A stretch of DNA of 27,727 nucleotides from a virus, in IMG/VR virus record IMGVR_UViG_3300032265_002532, positions 1 to 27,727 of that record; one strand, written 5' to 3'. The position numbers and the translations under genes are program-made. Numbering within the stretch: the first letter of the stretch is position 1; every line of letters begins with the position of its first letter. Positions 1 to 6,249 of this stretch are shown piece by piece. A model generated the notes under the pieces. The model made no database searches and was not told where the DNA came from. It worked only from the letters and a program-made list of their open reading frames with translations.

Positions 1-1
1 G

Positions 2-346
2 TCTGGTGCTCCAGGGCTATATATTGAAGGCACACAGTTCCAAGCGGATACCACCATAACACTAAATGTATGGAATCAAATCTGTACTACATTTACAGCA
101 GATGGCCCTGCTGGCGGAACTGCTAAGATCTATATCAACGGTCAACCCCATGGCTTGGGAACCACAGGGGCTCCACAGAATACTCAGAGAAACTACTGTT
201 ACATCGGTCGATCAAACTGGGGATTTGGTGATCCCAACTTTCACGGGGGTATGGGTAGCCTACAGATCTACAATCGCGCATTGAGCGATAGTGAAATGTT
301 AAGCAACTACAATACCACCAAGAGCCGTTATTCACCGTTGGGCTAA
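2..346 (+). CDS. LamG/concanavalin-like virion protein, C-terminal part (5' truncated)
   Basis: The frame is open from the first bases of the window and stops at TAA just before the pirin gene, so only the last 114 residues are present. The visible part reads as a laminin-G/concanavalin A-like jelly-roll: a 'WNQICTTF' strand, 'AKIYINGQPHG', 'CYIGRSNWG' and a terminal 'GGMGSLQIYNRALSDSEML' segment, which is the usual closing motif of LamG-type domains. In phages such domains sit on tail fibres or other surface virion proteins and bind glycans. The internal ATG at 155 is not a credible independent start because the jelly-roll continues upstream of it. The function as an adsorption or decoration protein is inferred from the domain. 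Confidence 0.75.
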   Translation, partial: SGAPGLYIEGTQFQADTTITLNVWNQICTTFTADGPAGGTAKIYINGQPHGLGTTGAPQNTQRNYCYIGRSNWGFGDPNFHGGMGSLQIYNRALSDSEMLSNYNTTKSRYSPLG

Positions 347-350
347 TAAC

Positions 351-983
351 ATGCGTATACGCCCTGCTAACACCCGCGGGCATCTACAGGCAGGGTGGAT
401 AGAAAGCCGTAGAACATTTTCAAATAACAGTTATTGGGACCCCAAGTACATGAACTGGGGTAACCTAAAGGTTATTAACGATGATGTACAACAACCTGGC
501 AATATGGTTCCAAATCACGAACACTCCAACTACGATATCCTAGGCTATCTCGTAGAGGGGGAGCTAGAACACAGGGACAGTTTGGGCAACACAGTAAGAG
601 TCCGCTCCGGCCAAATACAACACATGTGGTGCGGTAAATCAATATGGCACACTGAAGCATCAGTAGGTAGCGTACCTGCCCGTTACTTACAAATTTGGAT
701 AACTCCCAGAGTAACTCTAAGAGATAGTGATCCTTATTACGAAATCATAGACAAAGATCCTGGTGTTTTTGCACCCGTAGACATAGCTCTCAAGCAGAAG
801 ATGCAGATCCAAGCAGGCTGGCTTACAGGAACTCATACGCTAAATATATCAAATGCTTATATCTATGTTGTTAGCGGCACAGTAAAAGGCAATGGATTTG
901 AGTTAAACGAAGGTGATGGTGCTGAATTGAGTAGTGAATTAACTGCTGATTTCAATGCTCATATCATATTGTTTGAACAATAA
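351..983 (+). CDS. Pirin family protein (cupin fold)
   Basis: This 210-residue protein carries the pirin N-domain signature: 'GNLKVINDDVQQPGNMVPNHEHSNYDILGYLVEGELEHRDS', followed by 'GQIQHMWCGKSIWHTE' and 'LQIWI'. The metal-site residues of human pirin (His56, His58, His101, Glu103) correspond here to His56, His58, His100 and Glu102, so the iron site looks intact. The C-terminal half also looks cupin-like but is more divergent, and the protein is slightly shorter than usual pirins (about 230-290 residues). Known pirins are Fe-dependent quercetin dioxygenases or redox-responsive regulators; what a phage gains is unknown. It starts 4 bases after the LamG protein, without a clear Shine-Dalgarno sequence. 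Confidence 0.88.
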   Translation: MRIRPANTRGHLQAGWIESRRTFSNNSYWDPKYMNWGNLKVINDDVQQPGNMVPNHEHSNYDILGYLVEGELEHRDSLGNTVRVRSGQIQHMWCGKSIWHTEASVGSVPARYLQIWITPRVTLRDSDPYYEIIDKDPGVFAPVDIALKQKMQIQAGWLTGTHTLNISNAYIYVVSGTVKGNGFELNEGDGAELSSELTADFNAHIILFEQ

Positions 984-1028
984 ATAACTAAGTGCAGGGA
1001 CAATACAGGCCCGCCAAAAGGAAAAAAC

Positions 1029-1343
1029 ATGTTAACAAAAACAGTAGGACCAACCGGGCTATACGCTCTTAATGCCACAACAGGCACACACCATGCTATT
1101 ACAACAGAATCTGGAGAATTATACGGTGTGCCCACCCAAGCTCTACCAGCAAGAAAAGTTCGAATTGCAGTAACAGCTCCTGCTTGTATTGCGTTTGGCA
1201 CAGATGTTGCTGATAATAATTCTGGCATTTTAATGCCTGCTAATACAGTAGAACATTTTACACTTCATAATACTAGCACAGTATCTTATGTCCTTGTAAC
1301 AGGTGCAACTACTGGATACATTTCAATCACTTCGGTAGCCTAA
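1029..1343 (+). CDS. Small virion-type protein, unknown function
   Basis: This encodes 104 residues rich in Thr, Ala and Val, with alternating hydrophobic beta-strands and no charged coiled coil, signal peptide or membrane segment. The sequence ('VGPTGLYALNATTGTHHAITT', 'VLVTGATTGYISITSVA') reads like a small beta-sandwich such as phage decoration or head-fibre proteins, but no family is recognised with certainty. A TAAATA element lies 43-48 bases upstream (981-986), where a late promoter would be expected. It is the first of three closely spaced small genes (1029, 1354, 1784) that probably form a late transcription unit. Confidence 0.7.
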   Translation: MLTKTVGPTGLYALNATTGTHHAITTESGELYGVPTQALPARKVRIAVTAPACIAFGTDVADNNSGILMPANTVEHFTLHNTSTVSYVLVTGATTGYISITSVA

Positions 1344-1353
1344 GGAAACAACG

Positions 1354-1773
1354 ATGAGAGCAAGCGAAATATTAGCAGGCCTAGCAGAGTTATTAGGTGG
1401 ATTAGATTCGGGATCTAACAGTCAACAACCATCTGTTGTTGTTATCAATAATACTCCTCCTACAGCCCAGCCTGCTCCGGCACCACAGCCAATGGCTCAA
1501 CAGCCTGCACCTGCCGGCACATTAACTCCTGTTGAACCCGACAATACAGATGACAGTGACAAGACCACAATGGTTCCCCCACTACAACAGAAGATTGAAT
1601 TACTTAAAAAATCATTGAATGTTGATAATGAATTCAGTAACGGGTTTGATCAAATAGACCAACAACAAGATGCCGAGAATCCTCCAGATGAATTGGAGCG
1701 TATGAAGAAAATGGCCGGTATCAAACAAATAGCACAACAAGAATTAGCTAGCGACGAACCGTTAGATGTCTAA
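1354..1773 (+). CDS. Pro/Gln-rich acidic small protein with MRxSEIL N-terminus
   Basis: This encodes 139 residues preceded by a good ribosome binding site (AAGGAAA). The N-terminus MRASEILAGLAELL is a short amphipathic helix, followed by a disordered Pro/Gln/Ala stretch and a charged C-terminal helical half ('LLKKSLNVDNEF', 'DELERMKKMAGIKQIAQQ'). No enzymatic motif is seen. The short amphipathic N-terminus resembles those of the products at 3268, 6970 and 9888. In T4, similar short N-terminal sequences (MKTYQEFIAE) target internal proteins to the prohead core. A scaffold or internal head protein role is therefore possible but unproven. Confidence 0.65.
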   Translation: MRASEILAGLAELLGGLDSGSNSQQPSVVVINNTPPTAQPAPAPQPMAQQPAPAGTLTPVEPDNTDDSDKTTMVPPLQQKIELLKKSLNVDNEFSNGFDQIDQQQDAENPPDELERMKKMAGIKQIAQQELASDEPLDV

Positions 1774-1783
1774 GGAGTAAACC

Positions 1784-2191
1784 GTGCCAATAACACACAA
1801 GGTTTATTCAAGTAGAAGTTTAAGTATAGACACTAATACTTTTGTTGGTGAAGCTGGACGCTTATTCTACGAACAAACAACTGGCACGGGCCATGCTCCT
1901 GTACTAAAATATTCAGATGGATCTACACCGGGCGGTCTACCATTAAGTGGCAGTAGCTTAACATTCTCGGGGTCAACCCCTCCAGTCAATCCACACGATG
2001 GTCTATTATGGTGGAGCACCGAAGACGGCCGATTATACATTTATTATCAAAATACATGGGTTGACGGAAATCCTCAATCATCTACAGCAAGTTATACCCC
2101 GGCAGTCCCTGCTAATTGGCAATCAACAGTTACTACTATTAGTCAGGCCTTAGATGAAATAGCCGCAAGGTTAACTACTGCTGGATTTTAA
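1784..2191 (+). CDS. Virion structural protein with tail-fibre-type modules
   Basis: This encodes 135 residues with a GTG start, chosen because a strong Shine-Dalgarno sequence (TAAGGAGT) lies just upstream and no ATG is suitable. The segment 'GEAGRLFYEQTTGTGHAPVLKYSDGSTPGGLPL' matches the phage structural module that reads 'GELFYD...LYIGDGSTPGG'. 'PHDGLLWWSTEDGRLYIYYQNTWVD' matches a second small module frequent in T4-like marine phage structural proteins. The C-terminus (TISQALDEIAARLTTAG) is a helix typical of trimerising fibre proteins. It is probably a short fibre or fibre-attached protein. Module recognition is by eye. Confidence 0.72.
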   Translation: MPITHKVYSSRSLSIDTNTFVGEAGRLFYEQTTGTGHAPVLKYSDGSTPGGLPLSGSSLTFSGSTPPVNPHDGLLWWSTEDGRLYIYYQNTWVDGNPQSSTASYTPAVPANWQSTVTTISQALDEIAARLTTAGF

Positions 2192-2199
2192 TATAAATA
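2192..2199 (+). promoter_or_regulatory. Late-promoter-like TATAAATA
   Basis: An exact TATAAATA octamer, identical to the T4 late promoter core, begins just after the upstream stop codon. It lies 25 bases before the secreted nuclease start at 2225, leaving room for a leader with AAGG. The assignment rests on analogy with T4 gp55-dependent promoters. Confidence 0.55.
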
Positions 2200-2224
2200 A
2201 TATACCAACTTAATAAGGTACAAC

Positions 2225-3046
2225 ATGAAAAAAATTCTATTTGCCGTACTGCTAGCGGCCACAAGTCTAGCATCACACGCTTGGACTCAAAGAGCTCCGC
2301 AAGATCCACAGGCCTGTCGGGTACATGCACCCTACGGTTTCCCACAAACAGCAGGTGTACAACCTATTTGCCGACAAGCATACCTAGTAGGTTACGATGC
2401 GGCTGCTAAACTACCCAAGTATGTAACATATGAACTATTACCTCAAAACGCTCTCGGCTGTGTCGCTCGCACTAATGCTTTTGCTAGTGATCAATCTGTT
2501 CCAAATGGAGCCACTCCCGCAGATTATGTTGGTACAGGATACGACAAAGGGCACATGTCTCCAGATGGTGACCTATCGTGGGACACTCAAGTTGAGTTTG
2601 AATCATTCTTAATGACCAACATGAGCCCACAAGCAGGTTCATTAAATCGTGGTATCTGGAAGCTGTTAGAAACTAGTGTTCGTGGTTGGGCAGTACAACG
2701 CAATCAATCATATACTGTTTATGTGGGCGGTGTATATGGCGCCGGAGATAAAACTATCGGCAAGGGTGTTGTAGTACCACATGGCTTCTACAAGATTGTG
2801 GTCAACAATCAAACCAATGAAGTTGCTGGTTGGGCATTTCCCCATGTTGCACCATATCCTAACTTAGGTAATGATTTGACCAAGTTCCGATTACCAATTG
2901 CGCAGATTGAAACTACAGCAGGTGTTAAGTTTGCCTATCCAGCAGGTGCTAAAGAATTACAACCAGGTCAAGAATGGCCTGTAGACTTTGGAGCATTGAC
3001 CAATGCCAAGCGAGCCAAATGTGGTGCTACTGCAAGTGACGATTAA
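2225..3046 (+). CDS. Secreted DNA/RNA non-specific endonuclease (NUC1/EndA family)
   Basis: This 273-residue protein begins with a clear Sec signal peptide (MKKILFAVLLAATSLASHA, cleavage likely after residue 19). The beta-beta-alpha-metal nuclease core shows 'GYDKGHMSP' with general-base His110, corresponding to the Serratia nuclease DRGH motif. It also has 'TNMSPQAGSLNRGIWKLLE', carrying the Mg ligand Asn141 and a downstream Glu149. The family cleaves single- and double-stranded DNA and RNA. Four cysteines in the mature part could form disulfides, in keeping with a periplasmic or extracellular site. Export is unusual for a T4-like phage enzyme; it might attack incoming DNA in the periplasm or reduce viscosity at lysis. 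The stop overlaps the next start (TAATG). Confidence 0.92.
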   Translation: MKKILFAVLLAATSLASHAWTQRAPQDPQACRVHAPYGFPQTAGVQPICRQAYLVGYDAAAKLPKYVTYELLPQNALGCVARTNAFASDQSVPNGATPADYVGTGYDKGHMSPDGDLSWDTQVEFESFLMTNMSPQAGSLNRGIWKLLETSVRGWAVQRNQSYTVYVGGVYGAGDKTIGKGVVVPHGFYKIVVNNQTNEVAGWAFPHVAPYPNLGNDLTKFRLPIAQIETTAGVKFAYPAGAKELQPGQEWPVDFGALTNAKRAKCGATASDD

Positions 3047-3198
3047 TGAATATCCAGTCTATCCGGAAGATGATGGGACAGATAGGCCGCGCAATCCTTA
3101 CAGCCCTGTATGAAGGATTAGTAAGATTTGGATGTGGAATGGCCAACATCCCATATCCAGAAGAGACCCACCTTAGGGCCGGTAGTCGTCAACGGTAA
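3046..3198 (+). CDS. Small hypothetical protein (50 aa), TAATG-coupled
   Basis: The ATG shares its first base with the stop of the nuclease gene (TAATG at 3044-3048), a common translational coupling arrangement. The frame encodes 50 residues: MNIQSIRKMMGQIGRAILTA, an amphipathic helix continuing through LYEGLVRFGCGMAN, then a polar tail ending RAGSRQR. No family is recognised. The evidence for coding is the overlap and the amphipathic helix; codon composition is otherwise unremarkable. The 69 bases after it, up to the metallopeptidase, contain no obvious gene. Confidence 0.45.
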   Translation: MNIQSIRKMMGQIGRAILTALYEGLVRFGCGMANIPYPEETHLRAGSRQR

Positions 3199-3256
3199 CA
3201 GGCGTCCGCACAATTGGACTGCACCGCGTAGTGTGCGCTGGATAAAGTAACCAGCA

Positions 3257-3263
3257 CTAAATA
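3257..3263 (+). promoter_or_regulatory. TAAATA element adjacent to start codon
   Basis: CTAAATA ends only four bases before the ATG at 3268, and there is no Shine-Dalgarno sequence. If this is a late promoter core, transcription would begin at about the start codon and give a leaderless message. Confidence 0.35.
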
Positions 3264-3267
3264 CACC

Positions 3268-3687
3268 ATGCGAGCAAAACAGTTTATCAACGAAGACATA
3301 AAAGATCTCAAAACACACAAGGAAAATTTTCTAAGTATGTTTGAGAAATTTTTGCCTATTGCCATGCATTTCATACAACTTAAATCTCTGCCCAAGATGA
3401 AGTTCGAAGCACACATACACGATGACATACAACCTACATTTGGCAAATATGAAAACGGTGTGCATGTGTTATATATTGCACTGATGAATCGTCATCCCAA
3501 TGATATTCTACGCACTGTAGCTCATGAGCTTGTTCATTATAAACAAGACACTGAACATGAATTACATGATCAAAGCGGAGCGACAGGTAGCCCACATGAA
3601 AATCAAGCACATGCTGTTGCCGGCATTGTAATGCGTCATTTTAATAAAAAATACCCCGAATATCTAAACAGTAAGCCCATTGTATAA
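3268..3687 (+). CDS. HExxH zinc metallopeptidase-like protein
   Basis: This encodes 139 residues. The motif 'TVAHELVHYKQD' supplies HExxH (His86, Glu87, His90), and 'PHENQAHAVAG' about 20 residues later supplies a plausible third zinc ligand (Glu111), as in SprT-like and minigluzincin-type phage peptidases. The N-terminus, MRAKQFINEDIKDL, resembles the short prohead-targeting sequence of T4 internal proteins and might place this enzyme inside the capsid. No signal peptide or membrane segment is seen. It is followed by a strong hairpin terminator. A second HExxH protein of exactly the same length (139 residues) is encoded at 24161. The substrate is unknown. Confidence 0.8.
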   Translation: MRAKQFINEDIKDLKTHKENFLSMFEKFLPIAMHFIQLKSLPKMKFEAHIHDDIQPTFGKYENGVHVLYIALMNRHPNDILRTVAHELVHYKQDTEHELHDQSGATGSPHENQAHAVAGIVMRHFNKKYPEYLNSKPIV

Positions 3688-3692
3688 AAGAA

Positions 3693-3713
3693 AAAGCCCC
3701 CAATGGGGGCTTT
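3693..3713. terminator. Bidirectional rho-independent terminator
   Basis: A perfect stem AAAGCCCCC/GGGGGCTTT with a three-base loop sits between convergent genes. Read on the minus strand it is followed by a T-rich tract (TTTTTCTTTT), so it is strongest for the minus-strand gene at 3744-4019. On the plus strand it ends in TTTAATATAT. Confidence 0.85.
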
Positions 3714-3743
3714 AATATATAATGTGTGGCTATGCCAATAATA

Positions 3744-4019
3744 TTATTTTGTCTTAGCACCAGCATTAACAAATGTGTACATTTTTTCTGCTGTTTCTAA
3801 TACTTTATCTAAACCAGGAAATTCTGGCATTGCAACTGTGCTAACAACTTGGCCAGTCTTTTCATCCCTGGCAACTGACATTTCCCAACCATGGAACTTA
3901 GCGTTAAATTCTTCGCTAACTAGGCCCTTGGCCATATCTAGGATATCTGTACGGATTTCGTAGCCGTTTTTGTTAAATTTAACTTCTGGTACTGCGGGTG
4001 CTTTAAATGTGTTTGACAT
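3744..4019 (-). CDS. Conserved-looking small phage protein, unknown function
   Basis: This encodes 91 residues with a strong ribosome binding site (AAGGAGAATAAT before ATG). The sequence has a polar N-terminus, 'NGYEIRTDILDMAKGLVSEEF', 'WEMSVARDEKTGQVVSTVAMPEFPGLDKVLETAEKMYTFVN'. It is a mixed alpha/beta soluble protein without cysteines, membrane segment or catalytic motif. It has its own consensus-like promoter (4083-4111) with a palindrome between the -35 and -10 boxes, and the terminator at 3693-3713, so it is a well-insulated monocistronic gene. That suggests an early and strongly expressed product. The function is not recognised. Confidence 0.8.
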   Translation of the reverse strand: MSNTFKAPAVPEVKFNKNGYEIRTDILDMAKGLVSEEFNAKFHGWEMSVARDEKTGQVVSTVAMPEFPGLDKVLETAEKMYTFVNAGAKTK

Positions 4020-4082
4020 ATTATTCTCCTTGTGTGTGTTATGTCTGTATAGACAACAACTAATTTTGCTGTCTATGTATTT

Positions 4083-4111
4083 ATTATACAGTGATGCTCA
4101 CTGTTTGTAAA
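4083..4111 (-). promoter_or_regulatory. Sigma70-like promoter with internal palindrome
   Basis: On the minus strand the -35 box is TTTACA (4106-4111) and the -10 box is TATAAT (4083-4088), with a 17-base spacer. The spacer contains the perfect inverted repeat CAGTGA-TGC-TCACTG (4089-4103), placed where a repressor or activator dimer could control the gene at 3744-4019. Confidence 0.7.
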
Positions 4112-4125
4112 GTGATATGAAATTA

Positions 4126-4698
4126 TTACTTAAACTTTTTTATTCGTTCTTTGATAATTTTGATCACCGGTTCAGCTAATACAACTTCGTAGTGATTATA
4201 GTCTACATCTACTAGTTCCATATCTGCATGATGCTTCTGACTAGCGATAGTTACCACACCGTCGTTGGGTTCGTGCATGAAAGGACTTTGCCCTTTGACT
4301 GTAACTACATTGGTCCAAGGGTGCTGTATTTTAATCTTATCCGACTGCTTCATTACCCACGAACTAGGACCTATATCACGCATTAGTCTGCTAAACGGCA
4401 AGAAGTACTGTGCATAGTCTGCGACTTCTGCACCACCATAGGGTGTGCTTAATGTCACAGCTCCTTTGACACTAGTAGGTATACTGTTAGCTAAATGCAA
4501 ACTGTAAATGCCTCCTAGACTATGGGCAATAAACACTATGTCTTTGCAGTCTTGCAATGTAGACTGCATGTCTTTTAGGTTATTTTCGAACCCATTACGA
4601 CTATCATAGTTGAGATCTATACCTTTACCAAGTTTACTTTTGATATAGTTAAAGCTCTCGCTGGTGGCATTGGCGCCGTGTATGTACACTAGTTTCAT
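4126..4698 (-). CDS. Alpha/beta hydrolase (lipase/esterase-like)
   Basis: From the ATG at 4698 the product has 190 residues: 'MKLVYIHGANATSESF' (oxyanion-hole HG motif), nucleophile elbow 'FIAHSLGG' with Ser60, then 'LSTPYGG', 'HEPNDGVVT' with the likely acid Asp146, and 'VDYNHYEVV' with the likely catalytic His169. All three triad residues are therefore present in the right order. The frame stays open upstream to an ATG at 4758, but the extra 20 residues look unstructured and would overlap the small gene at 4715-4813, so the internal start is preferred. Neither start has a strong Shine-Dalgarno sequence. It is the last gene of the minus-strand operon promoted near 5250. The substrate is unknown; acyl esters or membrane lipids are possible. 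Confidence 0.82.
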   Translation of the reverse strand: MKLVYIHGANATSESFNYIKSKLGKGIDLNYDSRNGFENNLKDMQSTLQDCKDIVFIAHSLGGIYSLHLANSIPTSVKGAVTLSTPYGGAEVADYAQYFLPFSRLMRDIGPSSWVMKQSDKIKIQHPWTNVVTVKGQSPFMHEPNDGVVTIASQKHHADMELVDVDYNHYEVVLAEPVIKIIKERIKKFK

Positions 4699-4714
4699 GC
4701 CAATATTTATCGGC

Positions 4715-4813
4715 TTAGAACCAGCCTTCGAACTCGCTAGTGATAATGGGATGTACATCCCATCCGTCTTGTTTCCAGCGTAGCAACATGATTAGTGTTT
4801 CGATAAAGCTCAT
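4715..4813 (-). CDS. Tiny protein (32 aa) in minus-strand operon
   Basis: The start overlaps the stop of the upstream tiny gene (ATGA, 4810-4813). The product begins MSFIETLIMLLRWKQDGWDV and ends EFEGWF. An N-terminal hydrophobic helix is followed by a Trp-rich polar tail, so it may be a small membrane-associated or protein-binding peptide. Coding is supported by the exact stop/start overlap and its place in a run of four similar tiny genes. No family is recognised. Confidence 0.55.
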   Translation of the reverse strand: MSFIETLIMLLRWKQDGWDVHPIITSEFEGWF

Positions 4814-4911
4814 TGTGCTATAACCAAGTAAACAATCATAGCTGAGATAGCGGCCATTGCTAGCTTAGGGCCGTATTCGCGCTCTTCCCACTTTTTAGCA
4901 AATTCTTTCAT
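4810..4911 (-). CDS. Tiny single-span membrane protein (33 aa)
   Basis: This gene has a proper ribosome binding site (GGAG, 8 bases before ATG). The product starts MKEFAKKWEEREYGPKLAMA and continues with ISAMIVYLVIAQ: a charged amphipathic N-terminal half and a hydrophobic C-terminal span, suggesting an inner-membrane anchor with the N-terminus in the cytoplasm. Its stop (TGA) overlaps the ATG of the next gene. Small early phage proteins of this sort often modify host membrane processes, but nothing in the sequence identifies a target. Confidence 0.6.
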   Translation of the reverse strand: MKEFAKKWEEREYGPKLAMAAISAMIVYLVIAQ

Positions 4912-4912
4912 G

Positions 4913-5005
4913 TTAGCTCCAGTATCTGCCTTTAAACATGGCATCTGCTCGTGCTTGTTGAATTTCTTTGATAACTTCGTAGATTGTTGTAAAAAATTTT
5001 TTCAT
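4913..5005 (-). CDS. Tiny amphipathic protein (30 aa)
   Basis: The ATG overlaps the stop of the 58-codon gene upstream (ATGA) and is preceded by AAAAGGAAAC. The product, MKKFFTTIYEVIKEIQQARA followed by DAMFKGRYWS, is a single amphipathic helix with an aromatic C-terminus. Similar 30-40-residue proteins ending in RYW-type motifs occur in T4-like marine phages as far as I recall, but I cannot confirm homology. Coding is supported by the ribosome binding site, the overlap, and the tight join to the next start (one base apart). Confidence 0.6.
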   Translation of the reverse strand: MKKFFTTIYEVIKEIQQARADAMFKGRYWS

Positions 5006-5178
5006 AAATAAGTTTCCTTTTGAGAATTGAATCTTTGGATATAGTGGTCCAATTGTGCGGCATCGGTAATGCCTTTGGTGCTTAGATAAGCGTCTAAGCG
5101 GCTTTGATAGGAACTGTCGGGGAACATTTCAGCTAGGCGTTCCATAATTGCTAGCATAAAATCTGATAGAGTTTTCAT
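5002..5178 (-). CDS. Small protein (58 aa), first gene of minus-strand operon
   Basis: This encodes 58 residues from an ATG preceded by AAGGAAAACACACA. The N-terminal helix MKTLSDFMLAIMERLAEMFP is followed by 'SYQSRLDAYLSTKGITDAAQLDHYIQRFN'. The second part (a 'LDAYL...ITDAAQLDHYI' pattern) recalls the short DUF3563-like family, a weak resemblance only. It is the promoter-proximal gene of the operon ending in the alpha/beta hydrolase. The sigma70-like promoter about 60 bases upstream indicates early expression by host polymerase. Confidence 0.65.
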   Translation of the reverse strand: MKTLSDFMLAIMERLAEMFPDSSYQSRLDAYLSTKGITDAAQLDHYIQRFNSQKETYL

Positions 5179-5233
5179 TGTGTGTTTTCCTTGTGTGTTG
5201 TAGTACTCATGGTTTCTACTGAGTATTTATGCT

Positions 5234-5262
5234 ATTATATATTGCGACCGCACAAATCACAA
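5234..5262 (-). promoter_or_regulatory. Sigma70-like promoter of the minus-strand small-gene operon
   Basis: On the minus strand, TTGTGA (5257-5262) and TATAAT (5234-5239) are separated by exactly 17 bases. It lies upstream of the gene starting at 5178. On the opposite strand a weaker extended -10 (TGCTACAAT, 5285-5293) faces the gene at 5334, making 5179-5333 a divergent promoter region. Confidence 0.7.
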
Positions 5263-5333
5263 GATTTTTATTTGCCAGATAATATGCTACAATCGTGTTG
5301 CGAATGAACTAAATACCAAAAGGAAATATTATC

Positions 5334-5645
5334 TTGAAAAGAGTTACTCGTAGTCTTTTAGAAGAATTGAACGCTATATCCGAAAAGAAAAACAGCGAAG
5401 CTGTAATCGAAAGTAGGGCAACTCATGTTATCAATAGTGCAATTAATCTACTTTCTTTAATCAAAGAAAACTTTCCCCCGGAACAGGCCTATGAATTAGA
5501 GCGCAGGTTTGTCAATAGTATCCGAGGCAACGATCCTAATAAATTTGTCCGTAGTATCCGTAGACTACGCGACAACAAAGAAACTGCTAAAAATTTAACT
5601 ATCGTAGAAGGCGATCTAAAAGACGACGATAATGACACCATTTGA
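5334..5645 (+). CDS. Small helical protein, unknown function
   Basis: This encodes 103 residues with a TTG start, chosen because AAAAGGAAA lies 9 bases upstream and there is no ATG in the N-terminal part of the frame. The protein (TTG start, then KRVTRSLLEELNAISEKK, then a long helical central part with 'INLLSLIKENFPPEQAYELERRFVNSIRG' and 'FVRSIRRLRDNKET') is strongly alpha-helical, basic in the middle and acidic at the end (DDDNDTI). It resembles small conserved proteins of T4-like marine phages, without a known role. ACTAAATA at 5308-5315 lies directly upstream. Confidence 0.75.
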   Translation: MKRVTRSLLEELNAISEKKNSEAVIESRATHVINSAINLLSLIKENFPPEQAYELERRFVNSIRGNDPNKFVRSIRRLRDNKETAKNLTIVEGDLKDDDNDTI

Positions 5646-5664
5646 TATATTTTTTATCGAAATG

Positions 5665-5672
5665 GATAAATA
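5665..5672 (+). promoter_or_regulatory. Late-promoter-like GATAAATA
   Basis: GATAAATA lies 52 bases before the strongly expressed-looking gene at 5724, just downstream of the preceding stop codon, in the position expected for a late promoter. Confidence 0.5.
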
Positions 5673-5723
5673 TTTACACCATAGTCCAGTAGTTGGACTC
5701 TAACAGATCAAGGAGATTTTAAA

Positions 5724-6170
5724 ATGGCACAACTTTTTCACAAGTACGAATCAACAGTAGCTCCATTCTTCAAGAATGGTGTAACTCTAGACTTTTACAC
5801 TATCACTTTCACAGGTGCAGACCTAACAGCAAAACTAGGCGCAGACAGCGCAGGTTTCCTAGCTGGTACATACACAGCTGAACAAGCTAAGAGCCCGGTT
5901 GTTAAGGCATTCGAAGCTATCCAGGCTAAGACAAGCATTGAGCTTGTTGGTACACCTCGTTACAGCGCAAGCGATACAACAATCGTTATCGCTGTGGCAG
6001 CTCTAGGTGGTGCTTACGGTACAGACGACTACGCTTCTTACGGTGCTGTTGGTACAGGTTCTACCTTTGCTAACTACCTAACAAGCCTAGTACAAAACGG
6101 CGGTACATACCAAGGTTTTGCAATGAGCGGATGTGCAGTTGCAGCCGGTGTTCGTGGCGTTGCATTCTAA
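5724..6170 (+). CDS. Gly/Ala/Thr-rich protein, probably an abundant virion protein
   Basis: This encodes 148 residues, beta-strand-rich and dominated by Gly, Ala, Thr, Ser and Tyr, with a single cysteine, no membrane span and no catalytic motif. Signs of high expression are a near-perfect Shine-Dalgarno sequence (AAGGAGATTTTA before ATG), a uniform preferred-codon bias (GGT, GCT, GTT, CTA, AAG) stronger than in its neighbours, its own promoter-like element (5665-5672) and a rho-independent terminator (6193-6220). An abundant capsid decoration or tail component is the best guess. No homologue is recognised, so the name is descriptive only. Confidence 0.8.
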   Translation: MAQLFHKYESTVAPFFKNGVTLDFYTITFTGADLTAKLGADSAGFLAGTYTAEQAKSPVVKAFEAIQAKTSIELVGTPRYSASDTTIVIAVAALGGAYGTDDYASYGAVGTGSTFANYLTSLVQNGGTYQGFAMSGCAVAAGVRGVAF

Positions 6171-6192
6171 TTAGAAATTAGTTCAAATAAAG

Positions 6193-6220
6193 AAAGGGAG
6201 TTTTTAACTCCCTTTTCTTT
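6193..6220 (+). terminator. Rho-independent terminator after the abundant virion-type gene
   Basis: The stem AAAGGGAG/CTCCCTTT with a short T/A loop is followed by TCTTTT. It lies 23 bases after the stop at 6170 and isolates that gene from the next. Confidence 0.85.
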
Positions 6221-6224
6221 TGAC

Positions 6225-6232
6225 CATAAATA
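6225..6232 (+). promoter_or_regulatory. Late-promoter-like CATAAATA
   Basis: CATAAATA follows the terminator immediately and precedes the ATG at 6250 by 17 bases. Its position argues against using the TTG at 6220 as the start of the next gene. Confidence 0.5.
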
Positions 6233-6249
6233 CATTATATAGGTACTTT

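Noticed and set aside
4699-4758. 20-residue N-terminal extension of the alpha/beta hydrolase
   Set aside because: The extension lies upstream of the first beta strand, shows no signal peptide and overlaps the 32-codon gene in another frame.
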